Shown here: piece after piece, positions 31,385-38,788 of the stretch
How the letters are laid out: each line of letters opens with the position of its first letter
Numbering within the stretch: position 1 is the stretch's first letter
Source of the DNA: an uncultured Clostridium sp.
GTDB lineage: Bacteria > Bacillota > Clostridia > TANB77 > CAG-508
DNA length: 44,666 nucleotides
NCBI GenBank assembly: GCA_900556975.1
Contig: USQZ01000010.1
Span: forward strand, 1-44,666
Direction: 5' to 3'
Translations under genes and position numbers: made by a program
Notes under the pieces: model-generated
Databases searched by the model: none
What the model was told of the DNA's origin: nothing
What the model saw: only the letters and a program-made list of their open reading frames with translations

Positions 31385-32569
31385 TTATGGTAAATAGTTC
31401 ATTGGATTTACTCTATTGTTATACCCACCTGGAGCAACTCTAACTTCAAAATGCAAATGAGGACCTGACGAATTTCCTGTACTTCCTACTCTCATAATCT
31501 GTTGCCCTTGTTCAACTTTTTGACCTGGAGATACACAAATTGAACCAGCCTGTCCATGTGCATATAATGTATACGTTCCATCATGGTGATTTATTATCAC
31601 ATAATTTCCATAACTATAATTTAAAGCTTGTGTTAATGTAACTGTACCTGATTTTACTGCATAAACTGGTTGACCACTTATCCCGTGTGAACCAAAATCA
31701 ACTGCCCCGTGGTATGCACTACTTGGTGGTCCATAATATAAACCTGTTGTTATTGTAGAATAAGCCACAGGAACTGGACAAATATATCCTCCTGGATTTG
31801 TTGCAGGTTCTTTTACATTACTAATATTGTTATTTACTTTCTCTGCATCTCTAATAGCATTCATAATCTTTGTATCTTCTTCTCTCATCAAATCAATATT
31901 TTGCTGAATACTTTTCTCTTCAGAAGATAATTGATCTAATTTTTGATTTTTTTGTTCTTTAGTATTATTCAATTCTTGTTTCTTTAATTCTTGCTTTTCT
32001 TTTATTTCTTCTACTTCCTGTTTATTTTGTTCTAATATCAACTTAGAGTTTTTTATATGTTCTTTTGTATTTTTTACTTTTTCAATCAAGGATATATCAT
32101 TTTCTGTCATTTTTTCCAACATAAAATAATTTGATAAAAACGAAGTTAAACTATCCGAATTTAAAAGAACATCTAAATAACTTGTCTCACCATTCTTGTA
32201 TGAAGCCACTAATCTTTTCTTCAATAACTCTTCTTTTTCAGTTAATTCTCTCTCTATTTTTTCTAACTCTTTTTCCGTACTTTTAATATTTTCATTAACA
32301 TTCTGAAGATCCAAATTTAAATTATATATTTCTCCCTCACAACTCGAAATCTGCGAATTTAAATTATCTAATTCTTTTTCTATTGATGACATTTGACTTT
32401 TTATAATTTTTTGTTCAGCCTCAGCTTTTTCAATTTCTTCTCTATTTTCTTGTTGTTGCTTTTTTAATTGATCTGATGTATTCGCAAACACTTTAAAAAC
32501 ATTACATGAACATATTATTATAATCATACTAATTATTACTATACAAAATTTTCTTCTTATGTTTTTCAT
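31385..32569 (-). CDS. secreted M23 peptidoglycan hydrolase with coiled-coil domain
   Basis: A 394-aa protein. Signal peptide to about residue 29 (probable cleavage after VFA), then a long Glu/Lys/Gln coiled coil to about 245 with a P-C-S-B-type helical break, and a C-terminal M23 domain. Zinc ligands: H-G-A-V-D-F-G and H-L-H-F-E-V, with the usual Y-G-N-Y-V-I-I-N-H and Y-A-H-G between them. It cuts stem-peptide cross-bridges; the coil probably holds it inactive until a membrane partner such as FtsEX acts, as for PcsB/EnvC. The partner is not in the window. RBS AGGAGGAG. Confidence 0.95.
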   Translation of the reverse strand: MKNIRRKFCIVIISMIIIICSCNVFKVFANTSDQLKKQQQENREEIEKAEAEQKIIKSQMSSIEKELDNLNSQISSCEGEIYNLNLDLQNVNENIKSTEKELEKIERELTEKEELLKKRLVASYKNGETSYLDVLLNSDSLTSFLSNYFMLEKMTENDISLIEKVKNTKEHIKNSKLILEQNKQEVEEIKEKQELKKQELNNTKEQKNQKLDQLSSEEKSIQQNIDLMREEDTKIMNAIRDAEKVNNNISNVKEPATNPGGYICPVPVAYSTITTGLYYGPPSSAYHGAVDFGSHGISGQPVYAVKSGTVTLTQALNYSYGNYVIINHHDGTYTLYAHGQAGSICVSPGQKVEQGQQIMRVGSTGNSSGPHLHFEVRVAPGGYNNRVNPMNYLP

Positions 32570-32623
32570 AAACTCCTCCTATTCTCTATATATTATTAGA
32601 TATTTAAACTAAAAAAAAAGTTT

Positions 32624-32654
32624 CAAATTTCTGTGCATTGTTATTTTTATATAA
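32624..32654. repeat. 31-bp dispersed repeat, copy 2
   Basis: Identical to 12139-12169. Here it lies in the leader region upstream of the M23 gene, and its T/A tail overlaps the left arm of the next inverted repeat. Confidence 0.85.
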
Positions 32655-32684
32655 TAGGATTTTTTCTAAACTTCCTATTATATA
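32648..32684. repeat. 12-bp A+T-rich inverted repeat
   Basis: TATATAATAGGA (32648-32659) and TCCTATTATATA (32673-32684). A very similar pair is at 38786-38828, including the block CTTCCTATTATAT. Confidence 0.7.
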
Positions 32685-32687
32685 AAA

Positions 32688-32718
32688 ACTAGAGCAACTT
32701 AAAAAAAATTGCTCTAGT
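32688..32718 (-). terminator. terminator of the sigma/anti-sigma operon
   Basis: ACTAGAGCAA (32688-32697) pairs perfectly with TTGCTCTAGT (32709-32718), followed on the minus strand by U5. Confidence 0.8.
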
Positions 32719-32783
32719 CCAACAATAAGATACATTCTTAATTTATTTTACTTTTCAAAAGATAAAAATATACAATTTGTACT

Positions 32784-33809
32784 TTATTTATTTACCATAA
32801 TAAAAGGAATATATGATTCATCATCCTTATGTTCTTTCCAAAAATATAAAATTTGTGATTTTCCTTCAACTTTAACCAATTCCGCATAACTCTCCAAGGT
32901 TTTATATGAACCTTCTTCGTTTCTTCTAATAACATAATATACACCATTTTTAAAAAGCACATCATAAATCGTTTTCATTTCTATTATTTCGTCATTTTGA
33001 TAATCTGATACTCTTATATACAACTGTTTACCTCTTGTAGATTCTGATAAGAATTTATCTAAAATATCAATGTTTCCGGATTTAATTTCATTATTTTCAA
33101 TCGCTAAATAAATATTAGAATTTCTTGTACTATCGTTCAAATTCATTAACTTTTCTAATTCAGAATAATCATACTGTATCTTTATACTATTTCTTAATTG
33201 TTCTTTATTTATAATTGCAAATAATACATTGCTTTTATCATCATAATTAGGATTATCATTTTGATTTAATATTATATACGTTGTTTCACTATCACAAGTT
33301 ACTTTTTCAACTTTCAAATCTTTTTCATGTAACTGTCTTTCGCTCATCCATGTCATAATAAAAAGTGCATTCTCTTTAAAATCATCTTCCGCCATATTAG
33401 GTAAATCACTTACTCGATTTTTGTATTCCATATATTTTTCATAATTTGTTATCAGTTTATAAAAAGAATCATTTTCGTCATCTCTTATCATATCAGCCAT
33501 TCGAAAATCTGTAGTAACAGTCGTTATTCCACTTCCATCATCAAATAAACCTCTAGTTTCAATATTTTTTTGATATATTACATCTTCATTTAAGTTATTA
33601 TATAAAGATACACCTGCAAAACAAATACCAGTTAATCCTAATATCATACTAATTATGCTTACAACCATTCTATAAATTCTATCTTTAATATCAATTTTTT
33701 TTAATTTATTTTTATTTTTTAAAGTCTCTCTAATCATATACTTATACGTATTTGGAAGGTCAATATCTTGTAACAATGCATCTTTTATACTATTGTCTAT
33801 TTCTTTCAT
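32784..33809 (-). CDS. membrane protein, probable anti-sigma factor
   Basis: A 341-aa protein. A short cytoplasmic N-terminus (1-45) is followed by one helix (about 46-70) and a large extracytoplasmic domain with many Asp, Asn and Tyr. This is the layout of anti-sigma factors paired with ECF sigma factors. The gene overlaps the 3' end of the sigma gene by 20 bp, so the two are translated together; AAGGAGG lies 8 bp before its ATG, inside the sigma gene. The outer domain would sense a signal; I do not recognise it. It is ended by a clear terminator. Confidence 0.75.
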   Translation of the reverse strand: MKEIDNSIKDALLQDIDLPNTYKYMIRETLKNKNKLKKIDIKDRIYRMVVSIISMILGLTGICFAGVSLYNNLNEDVIYQKNIETRGLFDDGSGITTVTTDFRMADMIRDDENDSFYKLITNYEKYMEYKNRVSDLPNMAEDDFKENALFIMTWMSERQLHEKDLKVEKVTCDSETTYIILNQNDNPNYDDKSNVLFAIINKEQLRNSIKIQYDYSELEKLMNLNDSTRNSNIYLAIENNEIKSGNIDILDKFLSESTRGKQLYIRVSDYQNDEIIEMKTIYDVLFKNGVYYVIRRNEEGSYKTLESYAELVKVEGKSQILYFWKEHKDDESYIPFIMVNK

Positions 33810-34329
33810 AATCGGCTCCTCCTTTAAAAGTATTTTTTAATTTTCTTCTTGCTCTATTCATTCTAGTTTTTACTGTACTCTCTGGTATTCTTAATATTTT
33901 TCCTATTTGTTTAGTTGTAAAACCACACAAGTAATATAATATTATAACTATTCTTTCTTTATATTTTAGTTCCCTAATTAACATATAAAAATCTATATTC
34001 TCTATTCTCTCATCATTCTGTATATACTTATATTCTTCAACAAAGTTCTCATTATATTGCACCTTCTTTTCTAATAAATTTTTTTTATAAATTTTATTAC
34101 AATTATTAATGAGAATTCGAACCACCCATGTTTTAAAATATTGTGGTTGTTTTATTTTTGGGATATTTCTATATACTTGTATAATTGTTTCTTGCACAGC
34201 ATCTTCTATATCTTCTTCATAGTTCAAACGCATTCTAGCAATTTTATATAAATCTTTTTCTATGCTAATAATTAATTTATCAAATGCTAATTCATTTCCA
34301 TTTATAGCTTCTAAAATTAGATTCTCCAT
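33790..34329 (-). CDS. ECF-family RNA polymerase sigma factor
   Basis: A 179-aa sigma factor. Region 2 is at about 10-80, with Y-E-E-D-I-E-D-A-V-Q-E-T-I-I-Q-V-Y and the F-K-T-W-V-V-R-I-L-I-N-N-C end. Region 4 is at about 115-170, with a helix-turn-helix F-T-T-K-Q-I-G-K-I-L-R-I-P-E-S-T-V-K-T-R-M. It would direct polymerase to a stress or envelope regulon including its own operon, as the upstream promoter suggests. Co-translated with the anti-sigma gene. AAGGAG precedes the ATG. Confidence 0.95.
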   Translation of the reverse strand: MENLILEAINGNELAFDKLIISIEKDLYKIARMRLNYEEDIEDAVQETIIQVYRNIPKIKQPQYFKTWVVRILINNCNKIYKKNLLEKKVQYNENFVEEYKYIQNDERIENIDFYMLIRELKYKERIVIILYYLCGFTTKQIGKILRIPESTVKTRMNRARRKLKNTFKGGADYERNRQ

Positions 34330-34425
34330 TTTACTCCTTTTCTGAATTAATTTAATACTATCTCAATTATTATTTTTTTAATAACCTCGCTTTTTCCTTT
34401 ACTAGTAATATATCTCCTTCTATTA

Positions 34426-34456
34426 TTAGAGGCAAGCTGGGTTATAAATAGTTTCA
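34426..34456 (-). promoter_or_regulatory. candidate ECF promoter (autoregulation)
   Basis: On the minus strand, TGAAAC (34451-34456), an 18-bp gap and CCTCTAA (34426-34432). It resembles the TGAAAC / CGTCTAA form of ECF promoters, about 100 bp before the sigma gene. The spacing is one or two bases long, so this is tentative. Confidence 0.45.
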
Positions 34457-34537
34457 TTTTTTAATTTTATTTTTATATTATCGGATTTTCTTCTATTTTT
34501 CCAAAATGATGTTCTCAAAAAAATTCATATAACATAA

Positions 34538-34569
34538 AAAAAGATACCGGTATTACCCGGTATCTTTTT
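34538..34569 (-). terminator. terminator of the 407-aa protein gene
   Basis: AAAAAGATACCGG (34538-34550) pairs perfectly with CCGGTATCTTTTT (34557-34569), with A/T runs on both sides. Confidence 0.85.
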
Positions 34570-34602
34570 GCCCCGTTATATTAACTAGTTACATTTAAAA
34601 AG

Positions 34603-35826
34603 TTAACTCTCTAAGTATCTTCTTGCAATATCTCTTAAAGGAACACACGGCATGCTCTTTTTGCAAGATATAACATTTGTGTCTCCAAGAACATACCTGC
34701 TCGGATAATTCAAGCCCAAATCCTCTTCCAGCCTCGAACGCTTTTCAGAATCGTCACACATACGATACATATAAATGACACATTCCTCGTCAAAAGCTTT
34801 TATCCTATCAGGAATCTCGTTTCCCGTTAAAACTACCTTCTTTTTCTTATTCTCGTTCCAAAAGCAAACCTTAACGTCATCAGCACCTACCATCTTCACA
34901 TTTTTGTAAAGTGATTCAAGTGCCATCCACAAGTTTTCAATGCTACGCAAATCGTCCACATCAAACTTTTTAAGCTCAATAAGCTCAAACGGCTTCTGGA
35001 GAAATAACGGCTCAGCTTTGATTGTTCCTGCAGGCTCTCCAAGATACTTGTTAACAATCTCTCGTAAAGTCCGGCACTCTTTCAAATAATCATCTCCAAG
35101 AATATTGGAAATTGAAGTGCTTAATCCAAGCATATCCTGAATATGCAACAAATGTATGCTATCTGTTCTAATGCCATACATAAACATAACAATAAGTCCA
35201 CAAAAAGCTCTTAACTTCTCTGAAAGATCTCTTCCAAAAAGTTTATATGGCTGTGAACCATTATTATAGTACCAAGCAGTTACATTATCAAGTCCAACGG
35301 TTACAATACCTTTAAATAAATTTTCTGTCTGTGACCAAAGGCTTAACAAATCTACACTTTTGCTACTATGTTCAACAAAGTTAAAGAGTTGCTGAATATA
35401 AACACTTTCATAAGCCTCCTTATCAAATTCAATACCTGCATATTTCTCCATAGCATCTACTAAAGGTTTATCCGATAAGCATAATGATGCTCCAATTCTT
35501 GCTCCTAACACAGCTTCAAAAGAAACATCACCGTAATGTTTTTGTAACCTTGCTTTGCTTACAGCAGAATCACTCATTTGAAACAAATTCATAACTCCAA
35601 AAGCGGATAAAGCTCTAACATCTTCCGAAATGCCTTTTCCAGCGCGGATGTAAGGACACATAGATTCATCAAAGTGAACTGTTTTTACATTCTCATAGCC
35701 ATATAACTTTATAGCTTTGTACAGCTCTTCAGCTTCTCTTCTAGCATCTAAAATGTTTATACTCCGGCAGTGTACATCTACAACTTTGTTTAACTCATGA
35801 ACATTTACTAACGCCATATTTTCCAT
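34603..35826 (-). CDS. unrecognised 407-aa protein of three tandem repeats
   Basis: A soluble protein without signal or membrane helix. It is made of three units with a period of about 136 residues (about 21-132, 157-263, 291-406). Aligned marks: E-E-L-Y-K-A-I-K-L-Y-G-Y-E-N-V (33-47), E-N-L-F-K-G-I-V-T-V-G-L-D-N-V (168-182), E-S-L-Y-K-N-V-K-M-V-G-A-D-D-V (304-318); then I-S-E-D-V-R-A-L, L-S-E-K-L-R-A-F, I-P-D-R-I-K-A-F; each unit ends in a [K/R]-Y-[A/L] helix. I know no family with this pattern. ATG 35826, behind AAAGGAG, is chosen over 35844. Single-gene unit with a near-consensus promoter and its own terminator; more G+C-rich than its neighbours. Confidence 0.8.
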   Translation of the reverse strand: MENMALVNVHELNKVVDVHCRSINILDARREAEELYKAIKLYGYENVKTVHFDESMCPYIRAGKGISEDVRALSAFGVMNLFQMSDSAVSKARLQKHYGDVSFEAVLGARIGASLCLSDKPLVDAMEKYAGIEFDKEAYESVYIQQLFNFVEHSSKSVDLLSLWSQTENLFKGIVTVGLDNVTAWYYNNGSQPYKLFGRDLSEKLRAFCGLIVMFMYGIRTDSIHLLHIQDMLGLSTSISNILGDDYLKECRTLREIVNKYLGEPAGTIKAEPLFLQKPFELIELKKFDVDDLRSIENLWMALESLYKNVKMVGADDVKVCFWNENKKKKVVLTGNEIPDRIKAFDEECVIYMYRMCDDSEKRSRLEEDLGLNYPSRYVLGDTNVISCKKSMPCVPLRDIARRYLES

Positions 35827-35882
35827 ATAGTTCTCTCCTTTCATGATGCAAACGGGGCGTTTTTATTGCTAATGCAAAAACA

Positions 35883-35911
35883 ATTATATCACCTTATGTA
35901 AACTTTTTCAA
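35883..35911 (-). promoter_or_regulatory. near-consensus SigA-type promoter of the 407-aa gene
   Basis: On the minus strand, TTGAAA (35906-35911), a 17-bp spacer and TATAAT (35883-35888) preceded by TGA. It starts 4 bp after the GH25 stop. Confidence 0.75.
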
Positions 35912-35914
35912 TAT

Positions 35915-36934
35915 TTATTTATAGAACTCCTTTTTCATAAGCGATAAATCTACATCTTCTGAAATTTCATCTCCCGCACCATGCTCAGTAAATTGCCATC
36001 CAATTGTACGTTTTTGAAGTTTTGTATTTGAAGCTCCATCTTGTTTCGTATCAAAATACCAATAATCAGGAACCTTGCCTTCTTCTGGATAATATGCAAT
36101 CCAGAATTTTGTTTTTAAATCACTTAAATACAAATTAGCCGTTTGAGCATTTGTATATAAAATATTACTAATATTCTTTTCGTTAAGCTTATCAATTAAT
36201 CCCTGTACAATTTCAGCCCTAGCATCCCATATATTATCAGCTCTACCCTTACCATCATGTTTTTCAACATCTAATGCCACTGGAAGCAAACAATACTTTC
36301 CTGCATTATCTTTTAAGAAATTAGATATAAAATCTACTTCCTCATCAACTTCTTTATCATTTAAAGCTTCATCTAAAAAATAAAATCCATAAGGAATTTT
36401 TAAATACTCACAAGCTTCTATATAATCTTTATAATTCTCATCATAATAAAAATTACCCTTTTGACCATAACCTCTTCCGCCAGCTCTTATATACACATAA
36501 CTAATCTCATTCTCTAATAAAAACACTTCAAAATCTTCCATGTTTTCAAAATTTTTATCAATATTAAATTGTGAAACATCAGAAACCAAAACCTTTTGTG
36601 AATTTATTTCTTTATAATAATGCACGCTATCTGCACGCACATATCCGTTTCTCTTTCCATCTATTTTAACTTTATACCAATCTATATTATCCTTCTCAAA
36701 TTCATCTAAAATATAAACATTCTCACCTTTATGCAATAATTTTATTTGACGAACATTATTTGTTTCGGCCTTAGCATAAAAAGGAACATCCTCAGCTAAA
36801 ACCACACCATGAATTGAAGCATCAATTTCTTCTTGATTTTTCTTTTTTCTATAGTTCTCTATTCCAACAAAGCTTACTACAAATATTACAATCAAAATTA
36901 AAATAATTACTAATAACAATTTCTTTTTCTTCAT
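35915..36934 (-). CDS. membrane-anchored GH25 lysozyme with SH3-like domain
   Basis: A 339-aa protein. An N-terminal helix (about 4-25) anchors or exports it. A bacterial SH3-like domain (about 45-110, W-Y-K-V-K-I-D-G-K-R-N-G-Y-V) may bind wall. The GH25 catalytic domain follows: V-S-D-V-S-Q-F-N near 118, Y-V-Y-I-R-A-G-G-R-G-Y-G, the acidic pair in A-L-D-V-E-K-H, and the C-terminal W-Q-F-T with D-V-D-L-S. GH25 enzymes cleave the beta-1,4 MurNAc-GlcNAc bond. It may act in wall turnover or spore processes. Ends just before the promoter of the 407-aa gene. Confidence 0.93.
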   Translation of the reverse strand: MKKKKLLLVIILILIVIFVVSFVGIENYRKKKNQEEIDASIHGVVLAEDVPFYAKAETNNVRQIKLLHKGENVYILDEFEKDNIDWYKVKIDGKRNGYVRADSVHYYKEINSQKVLVSDVSQFNIDKNFENMEDFEVFLLENEISYVYIRAGGRGYGQKGNFYYDENYKDYIEACEYLKIPYGFYFLDEALNDKEVDEEVDFISNFLKDNAGKYCLLPVALDVEKHDGKGRADNIWDARAEIVQGLIDKLNEKNISNILYTNAQTANLYLSDLKTKFWIAYYPEEGKVPDYWYFDTKQDGASNTKLQKRTIGWQFTEHGAGDEISEDVDLSLMKKEFYK

Positions 36935-37030
36935 CTTATACTCCCTATCTTTTTACAAAAGTATTTTAACATTTAGTCTCTCCAATTGTCTACAAAAATA
37001 CTACTAAAACATATTTTTTTCTCAAAACAC

Positions 37031-37059
37031 TTGTATTTTCAAAAAAACTATGTTATATT
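37031..37059 (+). promoter_or_regulatory. SigA-type promoter of rpmB
   Basis: TTGTAT (37031-37036), a 17-bp spacer and TATATT (37054-37059). Confidence 0.6.
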
Positions 37060-37102
37060 AACTATTAGTCAGTTAAAAAAATAAATGGAGGTGCATAAAG
37101 TC

Positions 37103-37300
37103 ATGGCAAAATGTGCAATTTGTGATAAAAATATAAATTTCGGAAATCAATTAAGTATAACACGTTCACATATTAGTAAAAGATCAACAAGAACATTTAG
37201 ACCAAATTTAAGAAGAATAAAAGCTATAGTTGACGGACAACCAAAAAGAATAACAGTATGCGCAAAATGCTTACGTTCTGGAAAAGTTACAAGAGCTTAA
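37103..37300 (+). CDS. rpmB: 50S ribosomal protein L28
   Basis: 65 aa from the chosen ATG, MAKCAICDKNINFGNQLS. It has the family S-H-I-S-K-R-S-T-R-T-F-R-P-N-L-R core and the C-terminal V-C-A-K-C-L-R-S-G-K-V. Two C-x2-C pairs (C4/C7 and C56/C59) mark the zinc-binding form. An in-frame ATG at 37085 would add six residues, but the family starts M-A-K/R and GGAGGTG lies just upstream. Divergent from spoVM, its neighbour in Bacillus too. Promoter and terminator of its own. Confidence 0.98.
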   Translation: MAKCAICDKNINFGNQLSITRSHISKRSTRTFRPNLRRIKAIVDGQPKRITVCAKCLRSGKVTRA

Positions 37301-37320
37301 TTATATTTCGTAAAAAAAGG

Positions 37321-37349
37321 CAACACATAAACATGTGTTGTATTTTTTT
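37321..37349 (+). terminator. terminator of rpmB
   Basis: CAACACAT pairs with ATGTGTTG around AAAC (37321-37340), then a T-run. Confidence 0.85.
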
Positions 37350-37383
37350 AATTTTAATAGTAACCCGCAGTTATACATAAAAT

Positions 37384-37462
37384 AAGAAAGCCAACATAAA
37401 CTAAAACTTTCTTTATTAAACTTTTAACTTAATAAATCAAATTCATTCCACATGGCTTTCTT
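37384..37462 (-). terminator. inverted repeat behind spoVM, probable terminator
   Basis: AAGAAAGCCA (37384-37393) and TGGCTTTCTT (37453-37462) are perfect complements 59 bp apart, with further A+T-rich pairing inside. On the minus strand a T-rich stretch follows. The large loop makes it unusual. Confidence 0.5.
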
Positions 37463-37486
37463 ACTAATTTATGTTTTAACTATCTT

Positions 37487-37564
37487 CTAAGTACTTTTTA
37501 TTCCAAAAATCAATTTTAAAAAACCTCTTAAAAATTTAGGAGACTTTTTCACAACTACTTTCAT
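37487..37564 (-). CDS. spoVM: stage V sporulation protein M, 25 aa
   Basis: MKVVVKKSPKFLRGFLKL and I-F-G-I-K-S-T. It aligns without gaps over 25 positions with Bacillus SpoVM (MKFYTIKLPKFLGGIVRAML...): Met1, Lys2, Lys7, Pro9, Lys10, Phe11, Leu12 and Gly14 are kept, Pro9 being the residue known to be needed. SpoVM is an amphipathic helix that recognises the curved forespore membrane and anchors SpoIVA, also in this window. The ATG at 37564 is 7 bp after GGTGG; a second ATG directly before it gives one extra Met. Context supports it: in Bacillus spoVM is next to rpmB and near rpe and prkC. Confidence 0.85.
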   Translation of the reverse strand: MKVVVKKSPKFLRGFLKLIFGIKST

Positions 37565-37607
37565 CATTCATCCACCTTTCTAACTAGGAGTACATTTCTA
37601 ATTTCAT

Positions 37608-37757
37608 TTAGCATGATAGCCACATAATTCCAATTGCAATAACAACAATTCCAACTATAATAAGCCACCATGTCACAGGCAATAATAACACCATTATTGT
37701 TCCAAGTCCAAAACCTATCAAACATACTGCAATTGTTTTTTTCAACCCTCTAAACAT
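37608..37757 (-). CDS. 49-aa hydrophobic protein upstream of spoVM
   Basis: MFRGLKKTIAVCLIGFGLGT, then a helix break at L-P-V-T-W-W and a second hydrophobic run to the C-terminus L-S-C. Two closely spaced membrane helices with a basic start. GGGGGAG lies 6 bp before the ATG (37755-37757). It ends about 43 bp before spoVM on the same strand, so both are likely co-transcribed. No family recognised with certainty. A role in the forespore or mother-cell membrane during sporulation is an inference from position. Confidence 0.7.
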   Translation of the reverse strand: MFRGLKKTIAVCLIGFGLGTIMVLLLPVTWWLIIVGIVVIAIGIMWLSC

Positions 37758-37806
37758 GCTTTTCTCCCCCTATCTCTTTATATATTATATTATTTGTTAT
37801 ATAATA

Positions 37807-37835
37807 TTGTTCGAATTATGATATTAAAATATATT
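37807..37835 (+). promoter_or_regulatory. possible promoter of nth
   Basis: TTGTTC (37807-37812), a 17-bp spacer and TATATT (37830-37835), very close to the start codon at 37853. The A+T-rich setting makes chance matches likely. Confidence 0.4.
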
Positions 37836-37852
37836 AAAAAAGGAAGTAAAAT

Positions 37853-38491
37853 ATGAAAACAAAAAAAGAAGCAACAGAAATTTTAAATATATTACGAGAT
37901 TTTTATCCAGAAGCCACTTGCAGTTTAAATTTTGAAACACCATTTCAAATCACAATTGCAGTAATGTTATCTGCACAATGTACAGACGAACGTGTAAATA
38001 AAACAACTCCTCTTCTTTTCAAAGACTATGGCACACCAGAAAAAATGGCTAACATGGATATACATGTTTTAGAAGAAATTATTCACCCTTGTGGCTTTTA
38101 TAAAAATAAAGCAAAAAACGCATTAGCATGTAGCAAAAAATTAGTAACTGATTATAATTCTATTGTTCCAGATACAATGGAAGAACTAATCAAACTACCT
38201 GGTATTGGCAGAAAAAGTGCAAATGTTATAATGCTAGAAGCATTCAACAATGCACAAGGAATAGCAGTAGACACACATGCACGAAGAATTTCAAATAAAA
38301 TTGGATTTTCCAAAGAAACTGATCCAGAAAAAATAGAAAAAGATTTATTAAAAACATTTGATAAAAAAGATTGGGCCGATGTTAATCATCTATTCGTTTG
38401 GCATGGACGTTATACATGCATTGCTCGTTCACCAAAATGTAACATTTGTCCTATAAAAAAATATTGCAATGAATATAAATCAAAACATTAA
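37853..38491 (+). CDS. nth: endonuclease III
   Basis: A 212-aa base-excision repair enzyme that removes oxidised pyrimidines and nicks the strand. The helix-hairpin-helix L-P-G-I-G-R-K121-S-A-N has the catalytic Lys, and V-D140-T-H-A-R-R the catalytic Asp. The C-terminal iron-sulphur ligands are C189-x6-C196-x2-C199-x5-C205. Length typical. AAGGAAG precedes the ATG. Single gene on the plus strand, divergent from the 49-aa/spoVM unit. Confidence 0.98.
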   Translation: MKTKKEATEILNILRDFYPEATCSLNFETPFQITIAVMLSAQCTDERVNKTTPLLFKDYGTPEKMANMDIHVLEEIIHPCGFYKNKAKNALACSKKLVTDYNSIVPDTMEELIKLPGIGRKSANVIMLEAFNNAQGIAVDTHARRISNKIGFSKETDPEKIEKDLLKTFDKKDWADVNHLFVWHGRYTCIARSPKCNICPIKKYCNEYKSKH

Positions 38492-38577
38492 TACATGCAA
38501 TAACATTTTAAAATTAAAATCTTTACTTAGCAAATTTTTATTCATATTATTTTTATATTATAGCAAATAGTTTTTAT

Positions 38578-38606
38578 GGTATATAAATCAAAAATAAGCA
38601 TATAAT
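38578..38606 (+). promoter_or_regulatory. candidate mother-cell (sigma-E or sigma-K) promoter
   Basis: GGTATAT (38578-38584), a 14-bp gap and CATATAAT (38599-38606), followed by A. This fits the sigma-E layout (CATACANT at -10), and CATATAATA also fits the sigma-K form CATANNNTA. It lies 25 bp before the DUF1540-like gene. Confidence 0.45.
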
Positions 38607-38631
38607 ATTTATTAAAGAGGTGTATGTAACT

Positions 38632-38767
38632 TTGACAAATATTCAATGTTCTTATGATTGTATCTATCAAAATCAACGGGTTCTGCAATTATGAAAAGGT
38701 ACAAGCAAAAAAATTAAACTCAAAAACAGACTGCATTTATTACGAAAAAAAAGCTGAAATGTCTTGA
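38632..38767 (+). pseudogene. frameshifted DUF1540-like cysteine-rich small protein
   Basis: TTG start (38632) behind AGAGGTG reads M-T-N-I-Q-C-S-Y-D-C-I-Y-Q-N-Q. One base later in frame it continues G-F-C-N-Y-E-K-V, then S-K-T-D-C-I-Y-Y-E-K-K-A-E-M-S and TGA (38765-38767). Dropping one base near CAACGGG (38674-38680) gives a 44-aa protein with C-x3-C, G-x-C and D-C, the pattern of the short DUF1540-like clostridial proteins (M-T-N-I-x-C-x3-C-I-Y). As written the first frame stops early. Mutation and sequence error are both possible. Confidence 0.65.
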
Positions 38768-38788
38768 AATAATACATTTCAGCTTTTT
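38748..38788 (+). terminator. terminator overlapping the end of the DUF1540-like gene
   Basis: AAAAAGCTGAAATGT (38748-38762) pairs perfectly with ACATTTCAGCTTTTT (38774-38788). The stop codon lies in the loop. Confidence 0.85.
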
